From positions 1 to 26,366 of the forward strand of contig CAZPEM010000032.1 of the NCBI GenBank assembly GCA_964585575.1: a stretch of 26,366 nt of DNA. Direction: 5' to 3'. This document shows positions 6,914 to 15,215 of the stretch, piece after piece. Position 1 is the stretch's first letter, and each line of letters begins with the position of its first letter. The stretch is from UBA4655 sp964585575. GTDB lineage: Bacteria; Planctomycetota; Planctomycetia; Pirellulales; UBA1268. Made by a program: the position numbers and the translations under genes. The notes beneath the pieces were generated by a model. The model saw only the letters and a list, made by a program, of their open reading frames with translations. It had not been told where the DNA came from and ran no database searches.

Positions 6914-8557
6914 ATGGGCGGCAACAAGGCGGCTGGGTCGGCTTCGCGGCCGGTGATGGCGAAGGGTGATCCCCGCGACGAGCCGAGGCCCGGCGATATC
7001 GTGAAGAGCCCGCTCGGCCACGGGCGGGAGACGGTCGAATCGATCGTCGTCGCCTTCACCCTGGCGCTCCTGTTTCGGGCGTTCGAGGCGGAGGCCTTCG
7101 TGATCCCGACCGGCTCCATGGCTCCGACGCTCATGGGCCGCCACAAGGACCTCGCCTGCGAGTCGTGCGGCCGGCCTCACCAGCTCTCGGCGAGCTCGGA
7201 GGAGCACGGCAAGAAGGTCCGGCAGGCCCGTTGCCCCAACTGCGGCTGGGTCACGCAGCTCCTGCTGCCAGGCCGCGAGCCCCCCACCTACGACCCGAGC
7301 CATCCGTCGTTCAACGGCGACCGGATCCTCGTGAGCAAGTTCGCCTACGACTTCGGCGATCCGGCGCGGTGGGACGTCGTCGTCTTCAAGTATCCGGAGG
7401 ATGCCAAGACGAACTACATCAAGCGGCTCGTCGGCCTTCCCGGTGAGACGGTCTTCATCCGCAACGGAGACATCTGGATCGGACGTGACGACTCGACTCC
7501 GCGGATCGCGAGAAAGCCGCCGGAGAAGCTCCTGGCGATGCTGCAGTGTGTCTACGACAGCCGCTACGAGTCGCAGAAGCTGCGCGAATCCGGATGGCCC
7601 GCCTGCTTCTCCGATTGGCTCCCGGAGAAAGGCGGCTCGTGGAGCACGTCCGACGACGGTCGCTCGTTCGAGGCGACCGTGGACGGAGCCGCGACCGCGA
7701 TGCTCCGCTACCGCCACTTCTTTCCGGAGCCCGTCGTCTGGGAGAAGCTTTTGCGAGGGGAGCGGGCCGACACCGTCGCCGAGCCGTCGCTCGTCGACGA
7801 CTTCCAGCCCTATAACCCCGAGCCGTCGAAGCTCCACTGGGTGGGCGACCTCGCGATCGAGTTCGATTTCGAGGGCCGCTCGGCGACGGGCGAGCTCGTG
7901 GTCGATCTCGTCGAGGCCGGCATCCGGCACGAGGCCCGGATCGACCTCGCGACCGGCGAAGCGAAACTCGCCATTCCCGGCGACAGCGGCGAGGGAGCCC
8001 CGCGGGCACGCACGGCCGTGAGGGGGAAGGGCCGCTGGAGGATCCTCGTCGCCAACGTCGACGACGAGGTTTCGCTCTTCGTGGACGGTCGGCCGGTCGC
8101 ATTCGATCGGCCGACGACCTACGAACGCCCCGAGTCCGCCGGGCCGAGCCTCTCTCCGCAGGAACCGGGATCGACCGACCCCGGCGACCTCTCGCCGATC
8201 GGTGTCTCCGTCCGCGGGACGTCGGCGGTCGTCGAACGGTTGCGGGTCTTGCGGGACGTTTACTACGTCCGCGCATCCGACATCCATCCGTCGATGGGGC
8301 GGGAGTCGGACACGAGGGGCTACCCGCTCGCCGCCGAGGAGTTTTTCATGCTCGGCGACAACTCTTCCGCCAGCATGGACAGCCGGCTCTGGAAGCGGGC
8401 CCACCACGTCGGACGGGACCTGCTCATCGGCAAGGCCCTCGCCATCTTCTGGCCGCACGGAATCCCGGCAAAATGGAGCGTTTCGGTGCCCCTGGGATCG
8501 TCGGATGTGCGATTGCCCTTCTGGCCCAACTTCGCGAGGATGAAGTTCATCCGGTAG
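6914..8557 (+). CDS. lepB: Signal peptidase I with zinc-ribbon-like and large sandwich-like inserts
   Basis: Signal peptidase I cleaves signal peptides from exported proteins at the inner membrane. I chose ATG 6914 because AGGAG lies nine bases upstream (6900-6904); a GTG at 6887 is the alternative. Residues 40-57 form the membrane anchor. PTGSMAPT carries the nucleophile Ser68, YIKRLVGLPGE carries the general base Lys170, and GDNSSASMDSR is the closing box. Two inserts are odd. Residues 82-111 hold CESC...CPNC, a four-Cys zinc-ribbon-like motif just after the active-site Ser. Between the Lys box and GDNS lie about 300 residues with a beta-rich section ending RILVANVDDEVSLFVDGRPV, like a LamG/concanavalin sandwich. 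The protein is about twice the usual length. LptB follows 46 bp downstream. Confidence 0.93.
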   Translation: MGGNKAAGSASRPVMAKGDPRDEPRPGDIVKSPLGHGRETVESIVVAFTLALLFRAFEAEAFVIPTGSMAPTLMGRHKDLACESCGRPHQLSASSEEHGKKVRQARCPNCGWVTQLLLPGREPPTYDPSHPSFNGDRILVSKFAYDFGDPARWDVVVFKYPEDAKTNYIKRLVGLPGETVFIRNGDIWIGRDDSTPRIARKPPEKLLAMLQCVYDSRYESQKLRESGWPACFSDWLPEKGGSWSTSDDGRSFEATVDGAATAMLRYRHFFPEPVVWEKLLRGERADTVAEPSLVDDFQPYNPEPSKLHWVGDLAIEFDFEGRSATGELVVDLVEAGIRHEARIDLATGEAKLAIPGDSGEGAPRARTAVRGKGRWRILVANVDDEVSLFVDGRPVAFDRPTTYERPESAGPSLSPQEPGSTDPGDLSPIGVSVRGTSAVVERLRVLRDVYYVRASDIHPSMGRESDTRGYPLAAEEFFMLGDNSSASMDSRLWKRAHHVGRDLLIGKALAIFWPHGIPAKWSVSVPLGSSDVRLPFWPNFARMKFIR

Positions 8558-8603
8558 CCGAGTTGCCGCCGGGATTCACGTCGCCACGGATGGTGTGCCC
8601 CGT

Positions 8604-9338
8604 ATGCCGCTGTTGTCGGTCGAAGGACTCGTCAAGAACTACGGTCGACGCCGCGTCGTCGACGGCGTCGATTTCCACGTCGAGGCCGGCGAAATCGTCG
8701 GGCTGCTCGGCCCCAACGGCGCGGGCAAGACCACGAGCTTCCGCATGACCTGCGGCATGGTGATCCCCGACTCCGGACGGGTTCTCCTCGACGACGAGGA
8801 GATCACCGGCTGGCCGATGTTCAAGCGTGCCCGCGACGGCGGAATGGGCTACCTCGCCCAGGAGCAGAGCGTCTTCCGCAAGCTCACCGTGGAGCAGAAC
8901 CTCCTCGCCATCATGGAACTCATCGGCATGAAGCCGAAGGAGCGGCGGCGGCGGTGCGAAGAGCTGCTCGAGCAGTTCGACATCGTGAAGATCCGAAAGT
9001 CACGGGCGCACTACATCTCCGGGGGTGAGAAGCGACGCCTCGAGATCGCGAGATGCCTCGTCACGGAGCCGCGGATCATCCTGCTCGACGAGCCGTTCAC
9101 GGGCATCGACCCGGTGACGATCCATTCGATTCAGAAGATCATCATGGCGCTCCGAGAGGACGGCATCTCGATCCTCATCACCGACCACCGCGAGCGGGAG
9201 ACGCTCGCCATCACCGACCGCAGCTACGTGATCCGTGCCGGCAAGGTGCTTTGCCATGGCACCGCGCAGGAGGTGCTCTCCAACCCCGACGCCAAGAAGT
9301 ACTACTTCGGCGAGAGCCCCGGCGTCGAGGCGGCCTGA
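8604..9338 (+). CDS. lptB: LPS export ABC transporter ATP-binding protein LptB
   Basis: This 244-residue ABC ATPase fits LptB in length and motifs. Walker A is GPNGAGKTTSFR, the Q-loop region is YLAQEQSVFRKLTVEQNLLA, the signature is ISGGEKRRLEIARCL, Walker B is IILLDEPFTGIDP, and the switch His lies in ITDHRERETL. The early YLAQE(Q/A)SVFRKL stretch is characteristic of LptB. It powers extraction of lipopolysaccharide from the inner membrane through LptFG, which are not in this window. ATG 8604 is preferred over GTG 8595 because MPLLSVEGLVKNYG is the normal family start. The gene is convergent with the small membrane-protein gene at 9375. Confidence 0.93.
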   Translation: MPLLSVEGLVKNYGRRRVVDGVDFHVEAGEIVGLLGPNGAGKTTSFRMTCGMVIPDSGRVLLDDEEITGWPMFKRARDGGMGYLAQEQSVFRKLTVEQNLLAIMELIGMKPKERRRRCEELLEQFDIVKIRKSRAHYISGGEKRRLEIARCLVTEPRIILLDEPFTGIDPVTIHSIQKIIMALREDGISILITDHRERETLAITDRSYVIRAGKVLCHGTAQEVLSNPDAKKYYFGESPGVEAA

Positions 9339-9374
9339 CCTGGCAGCCGGTCCATCGATCGCCCGACTCGCCGA

Positions 9375-9668
9375 CTAGAAGTCGGAGCCGCTGTCGATTC
9401 GGCGCATCGAGAGGCTCTTGAGGGCGAGCACCGAGCCGACCGACATCAGCGCCAAGCCCAGCCATCGCGGCGGTTGGACCACCTTGCGGGACAGGCCGTT
9501 CGGCCAGACGCTCTGCTGCTGCGGCTGGAACTGCCGGTCGCCCATCTGGGCCGCGATGAACCGGCTCGATCGTTCGGTGAGCGTGAACGACTCGACCATG
9601 CGAAACTGCACCCCCGCGAAGAAGAGGAGCAGTCCCACGAGCAGGAAGGTTTCGCGGTTGAGTTTCAC
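9375..9668 (-). CDS. Small two-helix membrane protein, unknown function
   Basis: The 97-residue product begins MKLNRETFLLVGLLLFFAGVQFRMVESF, one membrane helix. It has a polar Gln-rich middle (FQPQQQSVWP) and ends with a second hydrophobic stretch (WLGLALMSVGSVLALKSL) and a short polar tail. I do not recognise a named family. The two-helix layout and sensible start suggest a real gene, and codon use is GC-rich like its neighbours. It is convergent with lptB (36 bp gap) and divergent from the barrel-protein gene. Confidence 0.7.
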   Translation of the reverse strand: MKLNRETFLLVGLLLFFAGVQFRMVESFTLTERSSRFIAAQMGDRQFQPQQQSVWPNGLSRKVVQPPRWLGLALMSVGSVLALKSLSMRRIDSGSDF

Positions 9669-9991
9669 GGTCGAGCGGTCGGTCCGAAAGCCGCCCTTCT
9701 CGTCCGCCGAATCGACGGACGCGGGCTCGTTGATCCTGATCGACCCATCCCCCCAGGTCGCTCTAGGCTTCGACGGCCGGACAGTGTCTCCCTCATCTTC
9801 CGAACGACCGGAGGGCCTCGTGGATCCGCTGACGAGTGACGTGGTGGGGCCTCTTGTTTTCGCAGCTTTCCCAGGTTGCGCGGTGGTGGAGTTCTGGGGA
9901 GACTCTGCGGAAAAAACCTGTTGCAGCGGCTCTGACGATGACGATGGATGTTTCGGTGCAGGGTGCCCTGCATCCCGATCCCGGAGTTTCC
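9669..9991. promoter_or_regulatory. Divergent intergenic region upstream of the barrel-protein gene
   Basis: About 320 bp without a convincing gene separates the small membrane-protein gene from the BBP7 gene, so it should hold two divergent promoters. A dyad, GCAGGG-TG-CCCTGC, lies at 9958-9971, about 20 bp before ATG 9992. It could be an operator or a structured leader. GGAG at 9982-9985 is a plausible ribosome-binding site. I could not assign -35/-10 boxes with confidence. Confidence 0.35.
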
Positions 9992-11533
9992 ATGCGGTCC
10001 TCCACTCACATCACGCTGCAGTTTCGATCGCCGGCCAGGTCGCGGCTGATCTCCTGCCTCGTGGTCGCGATGGCTTGTGCCATCGATGCGAGAGGGGTGG
10101 AGCCGGTGCCGTTCCTTCAGTTGATCGAGGACGAAACCGCCGACGAGGCGGCCCCCGAGGGACGGAATACCGAGGGATTCGAAAGCGTCTCGCAGGAAGC
10201 GGCGGAACCGCAGCCGCCGGCCCAGCTTCCGGATCACGTCCGTTCGGGGACCTACGAGAACGGTCCCGGGAACGGTCCCGCCCCGGCTTCCTCGGTCGAG
10301 CGTGTCGCGTTCGAGTCGCGGTTGATGCAGTTTCCCGTCGACGGCGAGGAGAGCGTGCTCGTCGAGCCGCTCAACGTTCCGCAAATCGTCGCTGCCGACG
10401 AGGACGGCAACCGGTTCGTCGCGCCGGTCGAGGGCATTCCCGGGGCGTCCATGCTCACCGAGGAGCCGGCTCTGGCGGAGGTGCCCTTTCCGGCAAGTTC
10501 CGGCAAATGGTTCTCGAGCGGATACTGGTATGCCTCGGCAGAGTCGCTCTGGTACGACCGCAGCCGTAACAAGCGGGTCGAGATCGGTCGCGACTTGGCC
10601 GACGAAACTCTGGACAGGGCGACTCGGCTTCGCTTCACGACGCTCGCGCAGCCCTTCGACACTGCCCCCGGCTTCCGTGCCACGTTCGGCCGATCGCTCG
10701 GCCGTGATTACCTCGACCGCGACCGCCTCATCGAGTTCACCTACACGGGAGCCCTCCTCTGGCAGGGCGTGGACGGGTGGAATTCGCTCACGCCGGAGCC
10801 GACCCTGGTTTCCCCGCTCGGCCTGAACGTGCCCGGGTTCAACCTCGCCAACACCTACCGGACCTCGCTCGACTCGAACTTCAACTCGTTCGAAATGAAC
10901 TTCCGGCTCCGTCGGCGGCTGGGACGCGACCAGCTCGTGATGGCTCCCAACGGCGGCTGGTCGCGGCATGCCGAGCGGGGCTTCCTGCCGGGCCTGATTC
11001 TCGGCGCCAGGCTCGCCCGCGTTGACGAGGATTTCTGGTTCCGCAGTCGCCGCAACGGCGTGGACCCGAGCGTCTTCAGCGGCGACTACGACATCACGAC
11101 CCAGAACTGGCTGCTCGGCATGAACATCGGCGGCGAACTGGTGTCGCAGAACGAGTTTTACTATTGGGGGCTCCGCGGCCGCGCGGCGCCCGCCCTGACC
11201 TTCGCCTCCGCACAGCAGACCGTTATCGGCATCAACAGCACGAACACCCCACCCCCACCCCCACCCCCGCTCAAGCCCGTGCCGAGCCCCGTATTTCGCG
11301 AGGACCGGAACACGCAGACGAGCCCCGGCTTCATCGGCGACCTGACGCTCTTCGCGGGATGGAACGTCACCCCCAACTTCTCGCTCAAGGCCGGCTACGA
11401 CTTCCTCTGGGTGGCGGGAATCGCCACGGCGACCCGGCAGTTCAACCTCGACGACCTGAGGCAAAACCCGATAGATGCCGGTGGGCAGACCTTCTTCAAC
11501 GGTGTCTCGTTCGGCCTCGAGGGATCCTGGTAG
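9992..11533 (+). CDS. BBP7-family outer-membrane beta-barrel protein
   Basis: I chose ATG 9992 because it opens a good signal peptide (cleavage near CAIDARG) and has GGAG upstream; the frame itself is open from 9836. The 513-residue product has an acidic, low-complexity N-terminal third. The mature domain then opens with WFSSGYWYASAESLWYDR, the hallmark of planctomycete BBP7 barrel proteins. Alternating aromatic and polar strands follow (for example LIEFTYTGALLW and FNSFEMNFRLRRRLG), and FSLKAGYDFLWV with the closing FFNGVSFGLEGSW is typical of a barrel end. A proline run (TPPPPPPPLKP, about 11245-11275) interrupts two late strands, perhaps as a surface or periplasmic loop. Location is the outer membrane; function is not known. 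Confidence 0.85.
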   Translation: MRSSTHITLQFRSPARSRLISCLVVAMACAIDARGVEPVPFLQLIEDETADEAAPEGRNTEGFESVSQEAAEPQPPAQLPDHVRSGTYENGPGNGPAPASSVERVAFESRLMQFPVDGEESVLVEPLNVPQIVAADEDGNRFVAPVEGIPGASMLTEEPALAEVPFPASSGKWFSSGYWYASAESLWYDRSRNKRVEIGRDLADETLDRATRLRFTTLAQPFDTAPGFRATFGRSLGRDYLDRDRLIEFTYTGALLWQGVDGWNSLTPEPTLVSPLGLNVPGFNLANTYRTSLDSNFNSFEMNFRLRRRLGRDQLVMAPNGGWSRHAERGFLPGLILGARLARVDEDFWFRSRRNGVDPSVFSGDYDITTQNWLLGMNIGGELVSQNEFYYWGLRGRAAPALTFASAQQTVIGINSTNTPPPPPPPLKPVPSPVFREDRNTQTSPGFIGDLTLFAGWNVTPNFSLKAGYDFLWVAGIATATRQFNLDDLRQNPIDAGGQTFFNGVSFGLEGSW

Positions 11534-11566
11534 CCGCGAAACGGCGACGCTCACACGGCCGAACGG

Positions 11567-12829
11567 TCACGTCGGCGGGAGCACCGCCAGGGCGGCGGCC
11601 TGACCCGGCCGGGCCACGTTGAGGGTGAGGATCGCCCCGTCGCGCAACGGCTGCGGCCCGTCGCGAACGACGTTCACCGGGCAGTCGGGGTCGGCAGTCT
11701 CGTAGTTGAGCGTCGGTGGGACGAGCCCCCGGCCGATGCCGATCACGCTTGCCGCCAGTTCGACGGCCCCGCCGCCGGCCCCCAGGTGGCCGAAGAAGCT
11801 CTTCGGCGCGGTCACGGGCACGTCGCCGAGCTGGCGTCGGATGACGGCCGCCTCGTAGCGGTCTTCGGCGACGGTCGAGAGGCCGTGGGCGTTCACATGC
11901 GCGACGTCACGGGGCTCGAGGCCCGACTTCGAAAGCGTCGCCCGGATGGCGGCCGAGAGTGAATCGCCCACGAGCGGCGCCGTGCGGCCGGGCCGCCGTT
12001 CGTAACGCGAGGCGTCGCCGGCGAGCCTCGCCCGCACGGTGGCCCTCCGGGCCACGGCATGTTCGTACGACTCGAGCACGAAGGCGCCCGCACCCTCGCC
12101 GTTGACCATCCCGTCACGATCCCGGTCGAAGGGGCGGCAGGCCCGCTCGCAATCGTCGCGGCGATGCGACACGATCGACTCGCCGCGGGCCACTATCGCC
12201 AGCGGATGGAGCCTCGAGCCCGCGCCGCCGGCGACCATCACATCGGCCCAGCCGCGACGGATGACGCTCGCCGCCTCCGCGATCGCAAGGAGGCTCGACA
12301 CGTCTCCGAGCACGATCGTGTTGTTGGGCCCACGGGCGTCGTGGGCGATCGCGATGTGCGAGGCGATCATGTTGGGCAGCTGCTTGAGGAGCCAGAGGGG
12401 ATAGAGCTCCGCCATGAACGAATCCGCCCAGTCCTCGAAGCGGAATCGCCCGTCCGTCGAACAGCGGCGAAACGTGCTCTCGAGATCGGCAAGGTCGGTG
12501 TAGATCATGTCGCCGCCGAACACGACGCCGAAGCGGTCGGGGGCGATGCTGCCGCCCACGATCCCCGCGTCCACCATCGCCAGATCGGCCGCCGTGAACC
12601 CGAGCTGGATGTCGCGGCTCATCACCTTGAGGCTCTTGCGGGGCCGCACGTAGAGCTTAGGGTCGAAGTCGCGGATTTCCCCGCCGAAGGCGACGGGAAG
12701 GTCGGTCGTGTCGAAGGAGGTGATCGGCCGCACGCCGCTTCGGCCGGCGACGAGGCTCTCCCAGAACGCATCGCATCCGATGCCGATCGGGCTGACGACG
12801 CCGACACCCGTGATCACGACTTCCCGCAT
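11567..12829 (-). CDS. Beta-ketoacyl-ACP synthase homologue (FabF-like) lacking the catalytic Cys
   Basis: This 420-residue thiolase-fold protein begins MREVVITGVGVVSPIG, the FabF start. Two of the catalytic residues are present: His315 in VNAHGLST and His348 in FFGHLGAGGGAVEL, with Lys343 just before. At the nucleophile position, where FabF has Ala-Cys-Thr/Ser, this protein reads VLGDVSSLLAI, so Asp176 (codon 12302-12304) replaces Cys. Without Cys it cannot form the acyl thioester. It may act as a decarboxylase-like or chain-length-factor-like partner, or have another role. The start is at ATG 12829. It is convergent with the barrel-protein gene and divergent from the cytochrome gene. No ACP or other KS gene lies nearby. 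The family call is secure; the function is open. Confidence 0.88.
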   Translation of the reverse strand: MREVVITGVGVVSPIGIGCDAFWESLVAGRSGVRPITSFDTTDLPVAFGGEIRDFDPKLYVRPRKSLKVMSRDIQLGFTAADLAMVDAGIVGGSIAPDRFGVVFGGDMIYTDLADLESTFRRCSTDGRFRFEDWADSFMAELYPLWLLKQLPNMIASHIAIAHDARGPNNTIVLGDVSSLLAIAEAASVIRRGWADVMVAGGAGSRLHPLAIVARGESIVSHRRDDCERACRPFDRDRDGMVNGEGAGAFVLESYEHAVARRATVRARLAGDASRYERRPGRTAPLVGDSLSAAIRATLSKSGLEPRDVAHVNAHGLSTVAEDRYEAAVIRRQLGDVPVTAPKSFFGHLGAGGGAVELAASVIGIGRGLVPPTLNYETADPDCPVNVVRDGPQPLRDGAILTLNVARPGQAAALAVLPPT

Positions 12830-12841
12830 GGTTCACGAACC
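12830..12841. promoter_or_regulatory. Dyad beside the ketosynthase-homologue start
   Basis: GGTTC-AC-GAACC directly abuts the start codon on the minus strand. It may be an operator, but a chance palindrome is also possible. The remaining divergent gap to 13020 is GC-rich and I assign no promoter boxes in it. Confidence 0.25.
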
Positions 12842-13020
12842 GTAAGGGCCGGGCGGCGGCCGAGGAGGGGCGAAAGGAATTCCGATTGTAGGCTCCGGCG
12901 GCGGCGAAAACCCGGCTGGGTGCCGAAGCGGCCGGCGGGGCGAAGGGGACGGATTGGAGCCGGCGGCGGTGGCGGCTACGCTGTTTTGCAGTCTGGCATG
13001 GTCCTTCCGTGAGAACAGCC

Positions 13021-13626
13021 ATGGGCAAGTCGTCGGTCGTCCTGATCGCGGTCGCGGGCGTTTGCGGGCTCGCCCTCGAGTCCGGCGCCGCCGAGACTCG
13101 TCGCGAACTCCGCCGGGCCGCCCCGCCGGTGAAGTGGGACAAGCTCGTCGAGTCGCAGTTCGAAGCAAACGCCTTTTCACTGCTCGAGGGGGAGCGGCCG
13201 AAGAATTTCGGCGGCCCGCGCGGCGGGGATGGCGGCGGCGACGCGGGCAAGGAGATCGCCGGGGCCGGCGGTGACGGCGGAGAAGGCCGGCCGGGCAACG
13301 GCGACTTCGACCGCCGCGACATGATGAAGAAGCTTCAGGGCGCAGAGAACTCCCTGGCCGAGATGATGGCGTCGGAGAAGTCGTTCAAGATCGGCGTATC
13401 GAAGATCGACCAGACGTCCGACATCGTGATCATGATGGGGAAGACGCTTTTTCACAACGATCCCGACTACGCGGACGACGACACCTACCTCAAGCACGCC
13501 GAGGACATGACCAACTACGCGAGGCAGCTGAAAAACCTCTCGAAGAAGGAGGACTACGCCGGCGCGTCCGCCGTCTTCGGGAAGATGCGGACCACCTGCA
13601 ACGCCTGCCACGAGGGCTATCGCTGA
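13021..13626 (+). CDS. Exported cytochrome c, class-II (c')-like, with C-terminal CxxCH
   Basis: This 201-residue protein has a signal peptide (MGKSSVVLIAVAGVCGLALESGA) and a single haem c site, Cys193-Asn-Ala-Cys196-His197, five residues from the end. That position is typical of class-II/c'-type cytochromes, a helical bundle with the haem at the C-terminus. The helical part is about residues 95-201. Before it lies a Gly/Asp-rich low-complexity linker (about residues 60-95). A GTG at 13009 is an alternative start. It should act in the periplasm in electron transfer, or in binding a small ligand; no redox partner lies beside it. The downstream region holds stacked hairpins. Confidence 0.85.
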   Translation: MGKSSVVLIAVAGVCGLALESGAAETRRELRRAAPPVKWDKLVESQFEANAFSLLEGERPKNFGGPRGGDGGGDAGKEIAGAGGDGGEGRPGNGDFDRRDMMKKLQGAENSLAEMMASEKSFKIGVSKIDQTSDIVIMMGKTLFHNDPDYADDDTYLKHAEDMTNYARQLKNLSKKEDYAGASAVFGKMRTTCNACHEGYR

Positions 13627-13674
13627 GAAGCGGCGCGAGGCCAAGCCACGTCGCCCGGGCCGCCTCACTGACCA

Positions 13675-13704
13675 TGGAAAAAGTCCATCCACGAACTTTT
13701 TCCA
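13675..13704. terminator. Perfect 10-bp inverted repeat after the cytochrome gene
   Basis: TGGAAAAAGT (13675-13684) and ACTTTTTCCA (13695-13704) are exact reverse complements with a 10-base spacer, 48 bp after the cytochrome stop. A stem-loop here could end transcription, although the U tract lies within the stem rather than after it. It could also be an operator. Its AT-rich arms stand out from the surroundings. Confidence 0.45.
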
Positions 13705-13725
13705 GTTGCAAAATTCGTTGTGCGC

Positions 13726-13761
13726 GGGAGCTACGCTCCCAGGGTCTCCTCCATGAGACCC
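13726..13761. other. Two adjacent perfect hairpins
   Basis: GGGAGC-TAC-GCTCCC (13726-13740) is followed one base later by GGGTCTC-CTCCAT-GAGACCC (13742-13761). Both stems are perfect. They end just outside the left 21-bp inverted repeat of the IS remnant at 13765. They may be structured IS-end sequences or an insulating terminator. The stretch 13627-13866 holds no gene. Confidence 0.55.
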
Positions 13762-13866
13762 AGCAGGCAATCCTGTTCGGCACGGGATTTGCGCACCAAG
13801 AAGCAGCCAAGCTAGGAGAATTGAGGCGAGTTGCGCGCTTGCCAGCATGGCGTTATCGTGCCCGTC

Positions 13867-14983
13867 ATGGCCGAACGAACACGTCGCGAACTCCGGGCCG
13901 AGGAAGTCCAGGGAGTGAAGTACCTGCGGAGGCTCGGTCCGCTCCTGTCGCGGCTGCGTGCAGTGGGGACGGAACGTGACAGGGCTGGGAATCGCCGGTT
14001 GTTCATGGATCAGTACTGCGCGCTGATCCTCTTGTCACTTTTCAGCCCGGCGATCAAGAGCCTTCGCGACCTCCAACGTGCAAGCGCGATCGCCAAGGTT
14101 CGCAAGCGACTGGGAGTGAGTCGTGCTTCATTGGGCTCGCTTTCGGAGTCCGTGGCCATTTTTGACCCTGGCCCGCTCAAGGAGATCGCGGCGGAACTTG
14201 GTCATACGATCCCGCGCACCAAGGCCAGGCGGTTCGAAGCGGTGGGGCAGAAGATCACGGCTGTCGATGGGACGGTCATCGAGACCGTGAAGCGGGTGGC
14301 AGAACTCGCGTGGACGCCAATGCCCAATGGGAAGCATTACTCGGCCTACCGACTGCACACACACTTCGAGGTGCTGTCCGGCAAGCCCGTGAGGATCGAC
14401 GCGACGTCGGCGAATCCCGCGGGAGAGGCCGATGAAAGGGCCGTTTTGCGGCGGACGGTCGAGGCCGACCGCTGCTATATCCTGGATCGCGGATACATCA
14501 GCTACGGGCTGTGGAACGAGATCAACGCCGCGGGCAGCAGTTATGTCTGCAGGTCGTCAGACAGGACGCTGGCCACGGTCACGCTTGTCAACGAACTGAC
14601 GGAAGCCGACCGTGCCGCATGCGTGATCAGTGACGAGATCGTCGACTTGGGCTGGAAGGCGAAGCACCGCACTCGTCCCGATCATCCGGTGCGGCTGATC
14701 TGCGTGGCGGTCAAGCCGCACGAGAGCCGCCGAGGGTGGAAAGGACCGCACTGTGACGGGGTGCTGCGACTCGTTACCAATCGGCTCGATCTGCCGGCAT
14801 TTACTCTCCGACAAGCACAACGGCGTGGAGATCCAAGCGTATTGCGCCATGATCGTTTGCATGCTGATCCTGATCTACACGGGCGAGAAGCCGAACAAGG
14901 CGATGCACCAGAAGGTCTGGTACTACCTCATGGGCGTCGCCAGCCTCAAGGAACTCGAGGCCTTTATACGGTCACAACGGTAG
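13867..14983 (+). pseudogene. IS4-family transposase, internal deletion and frameshift
   Basis: ATG 13867 opens a DDE transposase: a helical N-terminal region (RLFMDQYCALILLSLFSP), VDGTVIETV with the first Asp, then CYILDRGYISYGLWNE with the second. Reading is normal through LRLVTNRLDLPA (to about 14797). The next recognisable family sequence, RHLLSDKHNGVEIQAYCAMI and onward to the stop at 14981-14983, is in a different frame. The segment that normally joins them, which contains the Y-R-E/K region with the catalytic Glu, is missing. The junction is at CTGCCGGCAT (14791-14800), consistent with a deletion between short GCCGG repeats. The product would be inactive. Related transposases are common in planctomycetes. 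Confidence 0.85.
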
Positions 14984-15057
14984 CCCGCGCCGGCGCAGCC
15001 ACGGCTTCATTGGCACGTGGGGTTCGTTGCTGCGCATTCGAGGCACGAACTCAGCGA

Positions 15058-15215
15058 GGGGTTGCCCGTGCCCTCGAGCCGGCGTAGGTGGCCAGCGAAG
15101 CCCGGAGGGCGAGAGCGCAGACACCTCCGAGAGAGCGGAGGGCAGGGCGGGCACCGATCCGCGAAGCGGATTGGTCGCGCAGCGAACGTCCGGGCGAGAG
15201 GGCACGGGCAGCCCC
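15058..15215. repeat. Palindromic intergenic repeat, copy 2 (inverted)
   Basis: This 158-bp element is the same family as 1549-1679 but in the opposite orientation. The ends are GGTTGCCCGTGCCC (15060-15073) and GGGCACGGGCAGCC (15200-15213), a 14-bp inverted repeat with one mismatch. Its reverse complement shares blocks with copy 1 in the same order: CGGACG(C/T)TCGCTGCG, CTGCCCTCCGCTC, and TACGCCGGCTC before the far end. It lies between the transposase remnant and the right 21-bp repeat. Open frames through it are not convincing genes. Confidence 0.7.

Noticed and set aside
6875..8458. 527-codon minus-strand frame opposite signal peptidase
   Set aside because: It is antisense to a gene with all catalytic motifs and has no recognisable features of its own.
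11247..11269. Short C-rich tandem repeat (CCCCCA units)
   Set aside because: It is explained as the codons of a proline run inside the barrel protein; no array structure is present.
9665..11554. 629-codon minus-strand frame opposite the barrel-protein gene
   Set aside because: The sense strand has a signal peptide, ribosome-binding site and family motifs; the antisense translation has none.
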